From CAZKMM01 sp964592965 (GTDB lineage Bacteria; RBG-13-61-14; DRUE01), in contig CAZQJX010000011.1 of the NCBI GenBank assembly GCA_964592965.1, forward strand, positions 1-33,705: DNA of 33,705 nucleotides. The letters are read 5' to 3'. Position numbers and translations under genes: made by a program. Numbering within the stretch: the stretch's first letter is position 1; each line of letters opens with the position of its first letter. Positions 1-8,056 of the stretch are shown here, in pieces. The notes beneath the pieces are model-generated. The model made no database searches, was not told the origin of the DNA, and saw only the letters and a program-made list of their open reading frames with translations.

Positions 1-27
1 AAAATTGCTTATCATAATTTTGGTCTC

Positions 28-56
28 TTGTCAAGAATTTTAATCAAATTTTAATT
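28..56 (+). promoter_or_regulatory. Possible sigma70-like promoter for the small protein at 84
   Basis: TTGTCA at 28-33 and TTAATT at 51-56 are 17 bases apart in an AT-rich leader, upstream of the ATG at 84. The -10 match is weak. A purine stretch (GGGAAG) near 71-76 could be the ribosome binding site. Confidence 0.3.
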
Positions 57-83
57 TTGCGGAATGAGTGGGAAGAATAAAAA

Positions 84-425
84 ATGAAGGATAAAATCTG
101 GAGATATCTGCATCAGCGGGTGGTAGTAAGAGCTTATGGAATAGAATACACAGGGATTTTTAAGGGAGCTGATGAGGAGTGGGTGTATCTTCAATGTGAG
201 ACCACTTGGGTTCAAATCCCTTGGATGGAGATAACTTCTTTTAAGCCAGCGGGCGCAGGGGAGGAAGCAAGAATATACCGAAGCATAGAGGGAGAGCCTG
301 AGCCGAGCGAGGAGGAAAAATCCAAAAAGAGAAAAAGAGAGCTAGAAAGAGAGTTAAGGCTCATCAGAGGCGGAAAGGACTGGCAGGAGCCAGAAGATAA
401 TAAGGATTCAGAAAAAGAAGAATAA
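84..425 (+). CDS. Small Sm/SH3-like beta-barrel protein of unknown function
   Basis: A 113-residue soluble protein that I cannot assign to a named family. Residues 1-55 are beta-rich and have the pattern of small Sm/Hfq or SH3-like barrels: a short basic helix, VVVRAYGIEYTGIFKGADEE, then VYLQ and a closing IPWMEITSF strand. Residues 65-113 are highly charged (runs of Glu, Lys and Arg) and probably disordered or helical. No signal peptide or membrane segment is seen. The barrel plus charged tail would suit an RNA-binding or adaptor role, but that is inference from shape only. The gene stops at 425, directly against the stop of the convergent gene at 426, so the two transcripts must overlap. 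Confidence 0.65.
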   Translation: MKDKIWRYLHQRVVVRAYGIEYTGIFKGADEEWVYLQCETTWVQIPWMEITSFKPAGAGEEARIYRSIEGEPEPSEEEKSKKRKRELERELRLIRGGKDWQEPEDNKDSEKEE

Positions 426-2201
426 TTAAAACCCTTTTTTCAGCTCATCAACAAACGGGTCTTTTAATCTATACTTTTCTGCCAGCTTTAAAAGCTGGGA
501 AATTTTCTCCCTATCATTTTCCCAAAGAGCAATCCTTAACCTAAGCTTTATGCTGGCAAGGTGCCAGCCAGCTTTGCTGAGCATCTGGTCAAGTAAAGAT
601 TTGGCTTTTGAGGTGTTTTTCTGCTCAAAGTATAAAAGCGCCAGCTGGTATCCTGCATCTAAATGACCAGCTTTATAAGCATAAAGGAATTCTTTTTCTG
701 CTTGCTCGGTTTGAGATAGCCTTTTATAAATCATTCCCAAAACATAATGAGCCCAATCATAGCTCGGGTTTATTTTTATAGCTTTTTGAAGAAGATTTAT
801 GGCGGTTTTGTATTCACCTTGTTTAAGCTTAACCAGCGAAAGGTTTGTGTATGCTTCCACGCACTCAGGGAAGAGAGAGATTGAGCGGTTGAACTCCTGC
901 TCTGCTCTTTTCAGCCAGCCCTTTTCCATATATGCCTGCCCCAAAGCATTGCGAATGCCAACATCTTGGGGAAAAATCTTTATGAACCTTCTTAGGTAGC
1001 GAATTCTAGTTTGATAGTTTTGAGCAGAGGAAAAGCTAAAAAGAAAGTAAAAAACCAGCAGTAAAAAAACAGCTCCTTTTGCCAGCTTGCCCTCTAAATA
1101 CCTTTCAATCAGCCAGACAAATCCCAAACAAAAGAACATACTTGGGAGATAATAAAATCTTTCTGCCATCGGGGTTGGAAAGGAAAAGATATGAAGGACA
1201 GGGAAAAGGCTTATAAGCCAGAGCCAGCCCAAAAGCCCAATTATTACTCTTTTTCTCCACGCCCAGACCAAACAAGCCACAGCCATTATCCACAAAAGCG
1301 CACTCACTAAAAGCAAAGCAATTAATGAACCTGAAAGAGGTTGATTTTTATATGCCCAGTCAAAGTAGAACAGATTAGGGAAAAATCCGAGCATTAAATA
1401 CGCGCTCAGGAGCCGAAAGACCACCAAAGGCTTCTCCCACCAGTTAAATCTCTCCATAAAATTAGGAGCAGGAGCAGGACCAGGAGCAGATAAAGCCTTG
1501 TGGCGTAAAATCAGGTAAAAAGCAAGCACACCTGCCATAAGCAGATATCCTAGCCAGTCTTTTTTAAAAATCTCTTTTATGCCCTTTGCTCCTCGCTCGC
1601 CTCTCCACCAGTCATAAAGAAAAATAAGAGCAGGCATTGTTATTGCCATCTCTTTGGAAAAAAGCGCCAAAAGCCACAAGAAGGAGCAGGCAAGATAAAA
1701 CCAGAGTCTGGTTTTAAAATCCTTTGCTTCTTTTTTCAGCCACAAGCTCCAAGCTGAAATAAGAAAAAATCCTGCCATAAGGTCAGTTCGGGCAGGTATC
1801 CAGCACACCGCTTCGGTATGAGAAGGAAGAATAGCAAAGATAAAGGTGGCAAGAATTCCAGCTCGGTCCAAAAATCTCTGGCTTAAAAAAAATAAAACCA
1901 CAACCACCCCAAGATGAAAAAGCAAATTAAAAATATGATAGCTCAAGGGATTATCCTTGCTTATCATCCAGCAAAAAGCATAGCTTAATGTAATAAGCGG
2001 ACGATAATAAATTCCCCGATACTTTCCTGACCAAAATTTTTCCAGAAAAAATCCCTTCCAGTCCGAAGGATACTTAATTCTTGGGTCATTTAAAATCAGG
2101 TAGTATTCATCAAGCAAAAATTCTCCTTTAATGGAAGGGAGATAGGCGAGGAAGGAAAAGAAAAGGATAATAAAAAGATAAAGCGCTTTTCTTTTTGCCA
2201 T
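426..2201 (-). CDS. GT-C type membrane glycosyltransferase with C-terminal TPR repeats (TMTC/PMT-like)
   Basis: A polytopic inner-membrane protein of about 591 residues. The first hydrophobic helix is followed by FLLDEYYLILNDPRI near residue 30. This acidic pair in the first outside loop is the place of the catalytic Asp in GT-C enzymes (PMT, TMTC, ArnT), which use lipid-linked sugars. About ten further hydrophobic segments run to residue 390. Residues 400-560 hold at least four TPR units (for example VGIRNALGQAYMEKGWLKRA), as in TMTC O-mannosyltransferases. The expected role is transfer of a sugar from a polyprenyl donor to a protein or glycan on the periplasmic side; substrate unknown. A TTG lies one codon upstream at 2204, but ATG at 2201 is preferred. 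Neither has a clear Shine-Dalgarno. The gene starts 27 bases after a tRNA on the same strand with no visible terminator between. Confidence 0.75.
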   Translation of the reverse strand: MAKRKALYLFIILFFSFLAYLPSIKGEFLLDEYYLILNDPRIKYPSDWKGFFLEKFWSGKYRGIYYRPLITLSYAFCWMISKDNPLSYHIFNLLFHLGVVVVLFFLSQRFLDRAGILATFIFAILPSHTEAVCWIPARTDLMAGFFLISAWSLWLKKEAKDFKTRLWFYLACSFLWLLALFSKEMAITMPALIFLYDWWRGERGAKGIKEIFKKDWLGYLLMAGVLAFYLILRHKALSAPGPAPAPNFMERFNWWEKPLVVFRLLSAYLMLGFFPNLFYFDWAYKNQPLSGSLIALLLVSALLWIMAVACLVWAWRKRVIIGLLGWLWLISLFPVLHIFSFPTPMAERFYYLPSMFFCLGFVWLIERYLEGKLAKGAVFLLLVFYFLFSFSSAQNYQTRIRYLRRFIKIFPQDVGIRNALGQAYMEKGWLKRAEQEFNRSISLFPECVEAYTNLSLVKLKQGEYKTAINLLQKAIKINPSYDWAHYVLGMIYKRLSQTEQAEKEFLYAYKAGHLDAGYQLALLYFEQKNTSKAKSLLDQMLSKAGWHLASIKLRLRIALWENDREKISQLLKLAEKYRLKDPFVDELKKGF

Positions 2202-2227
2202 CAAATTTCAATTTATCTTTAAAGAAA

Positions 2228-2304
2228 TGGAGGGCGATAGGGGATTCGAACCCCTGACCCCTGGCTCCGGAGGCCAGTGCTCTATCCAGCTGAGCTAATC
2301 GCCC
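2228..2304 (-). tRNA. tRNA-Arg (anticodon CCG), CCA end encoded
   Basis: A full cloverleaf is read on the minus strand: a perfect 7-bp acceptor stem (GGGCGAT/ATCGCCC), D-stem GCTC/GAGC, a 5-bp anticodon stem CTGGC/GCCAG around loop CTCCGGA (anticodon CCG, codon CGG), and T-arm AGGGG-TTCGAAT-CCCCT. A20 in the D-loop and C35/G36 are known arginine identity elements. The 3' CCA is encoded at 2228-2230. The discriminator base is U, unusual for a bacterial tRNA-Arg (normally A or G). The total is 77 bases. Confidence 0.96.
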
Positions 2305-2316
2305 TTCCTAGCTTTT

Positions 2317-2344
2317 ATCTTAATGATTTGCTTTTTGTTGTCAA
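2317..2344 (-). promoter_or_regulatory. Sigma70-like promoter for tRNA-Arg
   Basis: On the minus strand a perfect TTGACA (2344-2339) is followed after 16 bases by TAAGAT (2322-2317). Transcription would begin near 2310, a few bases before the mature tRNA 5' end at 2304. It probably also drives the glycosyltransferase gene beyond the tRNA. Confidence 0.55.
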
Positions 2345-2398
2345 GAAAACAGCTTAAAATGCAGAATTTCAGCTGGTTAAAACCCTTTAAAAAATCCC

Positions 2399-2427
2399 TT
2401 GACAGGCTTTTTAATTCCAGCTAAATC
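2399..2427 (+). promoter_or_regulatory. Possible promoter for the PEGA lipoprotein
   Basis: A perfect TTGACA at 2399-2404 is followed after 17 bases by TAAATC at 2422-2427, a weak -10. The ATG at 2442 follows closely, so the leader would be very short. The AAAGGA before the ATG is closer to the start than usual. Confidence 0.38.
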
Positions 2428-2441
2428 TAAAAATAAAGGAA

Positions 2442-3074
2442 ATGGCAAAGCAAAAATCAGCTTTGCTAAAAATTCTCTCTTCTGCTTTGATTTTCCTTAT
2501 CTTTGCTTCCTGCCAGACACTTAAAAAATCCACCCCTTGGTATCTTCAATCCCAAACCATAAAAATTGATTCTTATCCTGAGGGAGCGAGAATTGTTATC
2601 AATGGGAAATATGTGGGCGAAACTCCGCTAAAAACCACCATTGTTCGTGGTGAGTATTTAAAAGGCTGTGATATCTGCGATTGGGGAAACAACTTAGAAA
2701 TCTGGGCATATCCCACCCAGCCTGGGCAATGTATGCAGTGGCGCTTTATTCCTTTTTATGAACGCACCCCGGATAAAATACATTTTGATATGACCTACTG
2801 CCCTAAAACACTTATCAGCGAGAAGCTCCATATAGAATCCATACCAGAGGGAGCAAGTATTGAAATTAATCAGGTTTATGTTGGAAAAACTCCACTTGAT
2901 ATCAGCATTATTCGGCACTGGACCGAACCTGTTGTAATTATTGCCTATCCGCCTGGCGAAGGACAATGTCCGCAGAGAAAAATCTTTCCCGCGTATCAAA
3001 ATCTTCCCAGCAATATCTTTTTTGACCTTCGTGTATGCGTGCCCTTTGCTCCAATGACCGTAAAGACAAAATAG
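2442..3074 (+). CDS. Lipoprotein with two PEGA domains
   Basis: A 210-residue predicted outer- or inner-membrane lipoprotein. A basic N-terminus and hydrophobic stretch end in LIFASC, a lipobox with the modified Cys near residue 24. Two PEGA-type modules follow: IKIDSYPEGARIVINGKYVG near residue 42 and LHIESIPEGASIEINQVYVG near residue 128. Each carries the PEGA core and a G-TPL turn, and each is followed by a linker with conserved Cys and Pro (CQ/CP and FPAY/FIPFY). PEGA modules are small beta domains found in surface and S-layer-associated proteins and usually mediate structural or carbohydrate contacts; no enzyme motif is visible. The gene stands alone between the divergent tRNA and the convergent lysS. 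Lnt at 5933-7516 would N-acylate it. Confidence 0.8.
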   Translation: MAKQKSALLKILSSALIFLIFASCQTLKKSTPWYLQSQTIKIDSYPEGARIVINGKYVGETPLKTTIVRGEYLKGCDICDWGNNLEIWAYPTQPGQCMQWRFIPFYERTPDKIHFDMTYCPKTLISEKLHIESIPEGASIEINQVYVGKTPLDISIIRHWTEPVVIIAYPPGEGQCPQRKIFPAYQNLPSNIFFDLRVCVPFAPMTVKTK

Positions 3075-3106
3075 GCTCTGAAAAAAGATTGCTTTTTAAA
3101 AACCGC

Positions 3107-3135
3107 TCAAGCAGAGGCTTTAAGCTTGATTTTCC
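3107..3135 (+). terminator. Weak possible terminator after the PEGA lipoprotein
   Basis: A 6-bp stem TCAAGC (3107-3112) and GCTTGA (3124-3129) is followed by TTTTCC. The stem is short and the T-run is only four bases, so this is a weak call. The rest of 3075-3344 is AT-rich with no coding pattern that I can support. It also holds a 10-bp inverted repeat, TAGCAAAAAG at 3275-3284 and CTTTTTGCTA at 3331-3340, just beyond the lysS stop. Confidence 0.22.
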
Positions 3136-3344
3136 ATTTACAGACCGAGGGCGGAATTTAATTTCTCATATCTACCTTTTGCAATAAGCCAATTTTTAGC
3201 TGGAGGATAAAATTTCCATCCGCATTTCGCAAAGAACCATATTTTGCCTTTTTAAAAATCTTTTGGCACTCTGCTAGCAAAAAGATTTAAACCGATTTTT
3301 ACTAAACTTACCTGCTCCTGCTTATAGAGCCTTTTTGCTAAAAT

Positions 3345-4826
3345 TCATTCAGGTCTTAAAAGCGGAAAAGGTATGACCTCTCGGATGCTGGCGCAATCTG
3401 CCAGAATCATTGTCAGCCGGTCAATGCCAATACCTTCACCTGCGCAGGGTGGCATACCAACTTCAAGTGCACGGATAAAATCCTCATCTATGGGATGCGC
3501 CTCTTCATCACCTCTTGCCCTTGCTTTTGCCTGCTCCTCAAACCGCTGGCGCTGGTCAGATGGGTCATTGAGCTCGCTGAAGGCATTGGCAATCTCTTTG
3601 CCAGCAACAATCAGCTCAAAGCGGTCAACAAGCTCTGGGTCATCTTCATTTCTTCTGCTCAGCGGTGATACCTCTACCGGAAAATGAGTGATAAAGGTGG
3701 GATTGATAAGCTCAGGCTCAACCGCTTCTTCAAATGCTTCCACCAGCGCCTTTCCCCAGCCAGCATTATCATCTAACTCAATTCCCCTCTGGCGGAGCCA
3801 GTTTTTAAGAGGGGTGCCAGCTCTTATCTCCTCTTTGCTCAAGCCCAGCTTCTCACCAACCGCGTCTTCCATACGAACCCGCTTAAATGGTGGGGTAAAA
3901 TCCAGCTCTTTTCCCTGCCAGTTAATTTTTCTCCTGGCGTGAATCTGGTCTAAAAGATAAACCAAAAGCTCCTCAGTAAGCTCCATCAAGTCTTCAAAAT
4001 CTGCATAAGCCATATAAAACTCAAGCATAGTGTATTCAGGATTGTGCCAGGTGCTTATCCCCTCGTTGCGGAAGCATCTTCCCAGCTCATAGACCCGCTC
4101 AAATCCGCCAACAACAAGTCTTTTGAGAAAAAGCTCAGGAGCAATACGAAGATATAGGTCAATATCAAGCGCGTTGTGATGGGTGATGAACGGTCTTGCC
4201 AGGGCTCCGCCGGGTATGGACTGAAGGATGGGCGTTTCCAGCTCAACAAATCCCCGCTCTTCCAAAAACCTGCGAATCAGGCTGATTATCTGGAAGCGAA
4301 TGCGAAATATATCACGAACACGCTGATTGGCTATTAAGTCCACATACCGCTGGCGATACCTTGCCTCAACATCTTTAAGCCCGTGCCACTTCTCTGGAAG
4401 CGGTCGTATAGATTTGGTAAGAAGAACAAAATCCCTTCCGTTAATGGTCAGCTCTCCTGTGCGGGTGCGAAAGAGCCTGCCCCAACTGCCGATAATATCA
4501 CCAACATCTAGCTGTTTTAAAAGCCAGCGCTTGTCTTCATTTAAATTCCCACGGTCAAGATATAGCTGAATCTCGCCCGTGCGGTCGCGAAGCCCAATAA
4601 AATTTATCCTGCCCATTAAATTGAGCCGAATTATCCTTCCTGCAACTGAAAACTCATCCTCCACATGCTCCAGCTCCTCACCTGAATAGCTATCAAACCG
4701 AGAGCGTATCGCACCAATGGTGTGCTTGGGCTTGAACTTGTTGTAATAAGGGTCAAAACCTCGCTGGCGCAGGCGGGAGATTTTCTCGTATCTTTTAGCA
4801 ATTATCTCAGAGCGCTCCTCACTCAC
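3345..4826 (-). CDS. lysS: Lysyl-tRNA synthetase, class II
   Basis: LysS charges tRNA-Lys with lysine in the cytosol. At 493 residues it has the usual length of the class II bacterial enzyme. The N-terminal OB-fold anticodon-binding domain (about residues 55-150) includes VAGRIIRLNLMGRINFIGLRD. Class II motif 2 appears as FRNEGISTWHNPEYTMLEFY, and motif 3 as GEGIGIDRLTMILA near the C-terminus. The C-terminal segment IREVIPFPLLRP matches the family. The ATG at 4826 overlaps the prfB stop by four bases (ATGA), so translation is likely coupled. LysS is the last gene of the minus-strand run; prfB-lysS is also an operon in E. coli. Confidence 0.97.
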   Translation of the reverse strand: MSEERSEIIAKRYEKISRLRQRGFDPYYNKFKPKHTIGAIRSRFDSYSGEELEHVEDEFSVAGRIIRLNLMGRINFIGLRDRTGEIQLYLDRGNLNEDKRWLLKQLDVGDIIGSWGRLFRTRTGELTINGRDFVLLTKSIRPLPEKWHGLKDVEARYRQRYVDLIANQRVRDIFRIRFQIISLIRRFLEERGFVELETPILQSIPGGALARPFITHHNALDIDLYLRIAPELFLKRLVVGGFERVYELGRCFRNEGISTWHNPEYTMLEFYMAYADFEDLMELTEELLVYLLDQIHARRKINWQGKELDFTPPFKRVRMEDAVGEKLGLSKEEIRAGTPLKNWLRQRGIELDDNAGWGKALVEAFEEAVEPELINPTFITHFPVEVSPLSRRNEDDPELVDRFELIVAGKEIANAFSELNDPSDQRQRFEEQAKARARGDEEAHPIDEDFIRALEVGMPPCAGEGIGIDRLTMILADCASIREVIPFPLLRPE

Positions 4827-5936
4827 TTTTTCTCACTCGCCTCCTTTTTCAGATATGCAAGAACAAACGGCTCAAGCTCGCCGTCAAGAACTGCCTGAAC
4901 ATTGCCTGTCTCAAATCCGGTGCGAAGGTCTTTTACCAGCTGATAGGGCTGAAGAACATAGCTTCTTATCTGATTGCCCCATTCTATTTCTTTTTTCTGC
5001 GAATGGAACTCTTTATCAAGCTTTTCTTTTTGCAGTCGCCTTTCCCGCTCATAAAGCCTGGCTTTTAAAATCTTCATTGCAGTTGCTCGGTTCTGATGCT
5101 GACTGCGCTCGTTCTGGCACTGAACAACAATCCCTGTGGGAATGTGCGTGATTCTCACAGCTGTACTCGCTTTGTTAACATGCTGACCGCCAGGACCGCT
5201 TGCTCTAAAAAAGTCAATTTTTAAATCCTCAGGCTTTATCTCAATCTCAATATCTTCCTCTATATCTGGCATTACGAACACAGCAGCAAAGCTCGTGTGC
5301 CTTCTTTTGTTGGCATCAAACGGGCTGATGCGAACAAGGCGGTGAACACCGCTTTCTGAGCGAAGCCAGCCATAAGCATACCTTCCTTTAACTGTGATAG
5401 TTGCGCTTTTGATTCCAGCTTCTTCTCCCGGCTGTTCATCAACGATTTGAGTTTCAAAGCCCATACGCTGACAGTAGCGAAGATACATTCGCAAAAGCAT
5501 CTGCGCCCAATCCATTGCCTCGGTTCCGCCCGCACCTGCGTTGATGGAAAGAATAGCATCTTTTTCGTCGTGTTCTCCGGAAAAAAGCTGTTCAATCTGC
5601 CAGCGCTCAAGCTCCTTTTCTGTACTCTTCAGCTCAGCTTCTATCTCCTTTTCTAGGTCTGCTTCCTGCTCCTCTTCTGCCAGCTCAATTAAAGTTTGAA
5701 TATCCTCAAGCTTTTGCTCCAGCTTCTGAAATCGCTCCAGACGCTCTTTAAGGTGAGCAAATTCCTGATTGAGCTTTTTTGCCTCCTGGGCATTATCCCA
5801 GATGCGGGCATCATTTAATTTTTCTTCCAGCTCAGCTATTCTCTTTTTCCACCCTTCTAGGTCAAAGATACCCCCGCATTTCCTGAATTTGCTCCCTGAG
5901 CCTGTCCGCACGCTCCTGATATTCTCCGAGCATCAT
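4823..5936 (-). CDS. prfB: Peptide chain release factor 2, expressed by programmed +1 frameshift
   Basis: RF2 reads UGA and UAA stop codons and triggers peptide release. The gene is in two frames. The first starts at ATG 5936 (AAGGAG upstream at good spacing), encodes 24 residues ending in EMRGYL and meets TGA at 5864-5862. After +1 slippage at CTT-TGA-C (5867-5861), translation continues DLEGWKKRIAELEEKL to the stop at 4823, giving about 370 residues; E. coli RF2 has 365. The stop-recognition SPF tripeptide (RISPFDANKRRH) and the catalytic GGQ (ASGPGGQHVNKAST) are present. The ATG at 5911 opens the longest uninterrupted frame but gives an unrelated N-terminus (MRTGSGSKFRKC) and should not be used. 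The start overlaps the lnt stop by four bases. Confidence 0.95.
5861..5876 (-). promoter_or_regulatory. RF2 programmed +1 ribosomal frameshift site
   Basis: On the minus strand the bases GCGGGGGTATCTTTGAC match the E. coli prfB site AGGGGGTATCTTTGAC almost exactly: an internal Shine-Dalgarno-like G-run, the slippery CTT codon and an in-frame TGA followed by C, a weak termination context. When RF2 is scarce the ribosome pauses at TGA and slips +1, so the protein controls its own synthesis. The internal element here is CGGGGG rather than AGGGGG. Confidence 0.95.
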
Positions 5937-7516
5937 TTTCCACTCCTTGGCATAAATTTCTCTTTTGCTAGGATAATAACAAAGCAAAAGCCAGTCAAGA
6001 AAAGAGCTAGCCAGCAAAACCAATCTCCTGCTTTGGTATAAAAAGTTTTTAAAGAGTTGGGCTTGAGCCTTACTTCTGCTTGCAGGGTCTCGGTAGTAAA
6101 GATGTTGCTTTTGGTGATTATCTTTCCGCAGGGGTCAACAACTCCGCTAATCCCGGTATTGGCAGAGCGCAAGAAATAAACTCGGTTCTCAACTGCTCTA
6201 AATACCATATTGACAAAATGCTGATAGGGCGCACTGGTAGCACCAAACCAAGCATCATTGGTGATGGTGCTCATAAGCTCTGCTCCCTGTTTGACAAACT
6301 TCCTTACCAGTGAAGGAAAAATCAGCTCATAGCAGATAACGCAGGCAATTTTGAACCTTCCCGCATCAAAAATTGTAAATTCCCTGCCGGCGGTTGTGTT
6401 TCCAGTTGCTCCTCCAGCAATGGCATCTACCCAAAAGAGAATTTTTTGCATTGGCACATATTCTCCAAAAGGAACAAGATGAATTTTATCATATCTTCCC
6501 AAGACCTTTTTTCCAAAAGGAGCAAGGAGAAAGGCGCTGTTGTAATAATTTATTCTTTGCCCATTGCTTTCTTTGCTTACGCTTCCGAATAAAAGATAGC
6601 AACCGAACTGGCTGAGCTTTTCTTTTAATCTCGGCACAACCTGCCAGTAGATATTAAAATATGTTGTGATGGAAGCTTCAGGCCAGATGATTAAATCTTT
6701 TTCTCCCAGACTCTTTGTAAGCTGAATCTGCTTTTCCAGCTCTGCCCAGAAAAATTCAGGACTCCATTTGATGCTCTGGTCAATATTGGGCTGAACAATT
6801 CCCACCTGAAGCTTGGTGGTTGATTCAAACAGTCGTTCAATTTGCTTTATCCGCAACTTGCCAAAGCCAGCAGATAAAAAAAGAATTAAAAAAAAGAGCA
6901 CTGGTAGTAAAATCCGCTCCTTTTTTCTTGAGCGAATCAAAGCATAAAGCGAAAAATTGCCTAAAAATACCACTGCAGAAACCATCCAGACACCGCCGAG
7001 CTCAGCGAGCTGAATCAGGCTTAAAAATTTATACTGACTCAGCCCCAGAAGCGCCCAGGGGAATCCGCCAAAAGGAAAATATGCCCGCAGATATTCCAAG
7101 CTTATCCACAAAGCGCAAGCAAAAACCAAAAGAGCAAGATAAGGAAATTTGGAAAAGTGCTTTTCGCAGAATAGTTTAATCTGTTGGTAGCCTAGGGCAA
7201 AAATCGCATAGTATCCTGCCATAATCAGGGCAAGGAGAAAAAGAGCAAGGTATGCCCAGACCTTGCTCATACCTGCATAAACAATCATACTATAGGGCAC
7301 CCAGTAAAGAATTCCGAGAAAGCCGAGCAAGCCAAAGACCAGCCCGAGCAAAAAAGCTCTTTTTGGACTTGTATTTTCAAGGGCAAAAAAAAGCCCGAAA
7401 AGGCAGAACCAGCCAACAAATCCCAAACTCAACCCGTGCGGAAGGGGAAAACTTAAAAAAAACAATATTCCGCTTGCGCCTGCAAAAATAAGCTGATAGA
7501 TAAATCTGGCTTTCAT
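5933..7516 (-). CDS. lnt: Apolipoprotein N-acyltransferase
   Basis: Lnt is the inner-membrane enzyme that adds the third acyl chain to the N-terminal Cys of lipoproteins, a mark of diderm bacteria. The N-terminal 220 residues hold about seven hydrophobic helices. A carbon-nitrogen-hydrolase (nitrilase) domain follows with the Glu-Lys-Cys triad: Glu280 in IIWPEAS, Lys344 in YDKIHLVPFGEYVP and Cys395 in CVICYELIFP. A last helix near residue 505 closes the protein. The length of 527 is close to the E. coli enzyme (512). ATG at 7516 has no strong Shine-Dalgarno. The stop TGA is shared with the prfB start (ATGATG). The PEGA lipoprotein at 2442 is an obvious client. Confidence 0.95.
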   Translation of the reverse strand: MKARFIYQLIFAGASGILFFLSFPLPHGLSLGFVGWFCLFGLFFALENTSPKRAFLLGLVFGLLGFLGILYWVPYSMIVYAGMSKVWAYLALFLLALIMAGYYAIFALGYQQIKLFCEKHFSKFPYLALLVFACALWISLEYLRAYFPFGGFPWALLGLSQYKFLSLIQLAELGGVWMVSAVVFLGNFSLYALIRSRKKERILLPVLFFLILFLSAGFGKLRIKQIERLFESTTKLQVGIVQPNIDQSIKWSPEFFWAELEKQIQLTKSLGEKDLIIWPEASITTYFNIYWQVVPRLKEKLSQFGCYLLFGSVSKESNGQRINYYNSAFLLAPFGKKVLGRYDKIHLVPFGEYVPMQKILFWVDAIAGGATGNTTAGREFTIFDAGRFKIACVICYELIFPSLVRKFVKQGAELMSTITNDAWFGATSAPYQHFVNMVFRAVENRVYFLRSANTGISGVVDPCGKIITKSNIFTTETLQAEVRLKPNSLKTFYTKAGDWFCWLALFLTGFCFVIILAKEKFMPRSGK

Positions 7517-7548
7517 AGCAATTTAAAAAGCAAAATTTTTCTGCTTAA

Positions 7549-7554
7549 ATTATA
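7549..7554 (-). promoter_or_regulatory. Possible internal promoter (-10) before lnt-prfB-lysS
   Basis: The 66-base gap between ybeY and lnt holds a perfect TATAAT on the minus strand, inside a small dyad GCTTA-TAATT-TAAGC that could be an operator. The -35 at 17 bases spacing (TTTTCC) is poor. It may give lnt, prfB and lysS a promoter of their own. Confidence 0.3.
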
Positions 7555-7582
7555 AGCCCGTTTTCTTTTGGGGAAAAATTTT

Positions 7583-8056
7583 TTAAGAGCTGGGGTTTTG
7601 AGAATCCTTCCAATTTTTCAAGGATTTGAGAAGCTCTTTTTCTTTCTGGCGCATTTTTCTTGCCTGCCATCCGCCTTTTTCGTGCTCGTATCCGAGCAAA
7701 TGAAGGATGCCGTGAATTAAAAGCAAATCCAGCTCATCTTCTAGGCTGTGTTTATGCTCTTCTGCTTGTTTTTTTGCCTGCTCTACTGATATGACGATAT
7801 CTCCGAGCAGAGGGTCTTTTGGGTCGGCAAGCTCGCCCTCACGCTGGGAAAAAGCAAGCACATCTGTTGGCTGGTCTTTTCCTCGCCAAGTTCGGTTGAG
7901 TTCTTGAATTTGTTGGTTATCTATCAGGAGAATGCTGAGCTCTGCTGGACTAACCCCCAAGTCTTTTAATAGCTTCTTTGCCTTTGCCCGGAGTTGGTTC
8001 AGTTGGACTTTGCTGTTTTGCTGATTCTTTATCAAGACCCTGATTTTTTCTGGCAC
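7583..8056 (-). CDS. ybeY: Endoribonuclease YbeY (rRNA maturation factor)
   Basis: YbeY is a zinc-dependent endoribonuclease for 16S rRNA 3' end maturation and ribosome quality control. The metal-binding motif H-x3-H-x5-H is seen in IHGILHLLGYEH, and the family segments NRTWRGKDQPTDVLAFSQRE and LLGDIVIS are intact. I place the start at GTG 8056 because AAGGAG lies six bases upstream and the protein then has 157 residues, the family norm. An in-frame ATG at 8140 would add 28 residues unlike any YbeY. With the GTG start the gene overlaps the end of the upstream pgpH-like gene by 107 bases in another frame. phoH-pgpH-ybeY is a widely conserved order. Confidence 0.93.
   Translation of the reverse strand: MPEKIRVLIKNQQNSKVQLNQLRAKAKKLLKDLGVSPAELSILLIDNQQIQELNRTWRGKDQPTDVLAFSQREGELADPKDPLLGDIVISVEQAKKQAEEHKHSLEDELDLLLIHGILHLLGYEHEKGGWQARKMRQKEKELLKSLKNWKDSQNPSS

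Noticed and set aside
3373..3942. Plus-strand frames opposite lysS
   Set aside because: They are Ser-rich shadow frames of a highly conserved gene.
5865..5911. ATG 5911 as the start of prfB
   Set aside because: It gives an N-terminus unlike RF2 and ignores the clear frameshift cassette with its own ATG and ribosome site at 5936.
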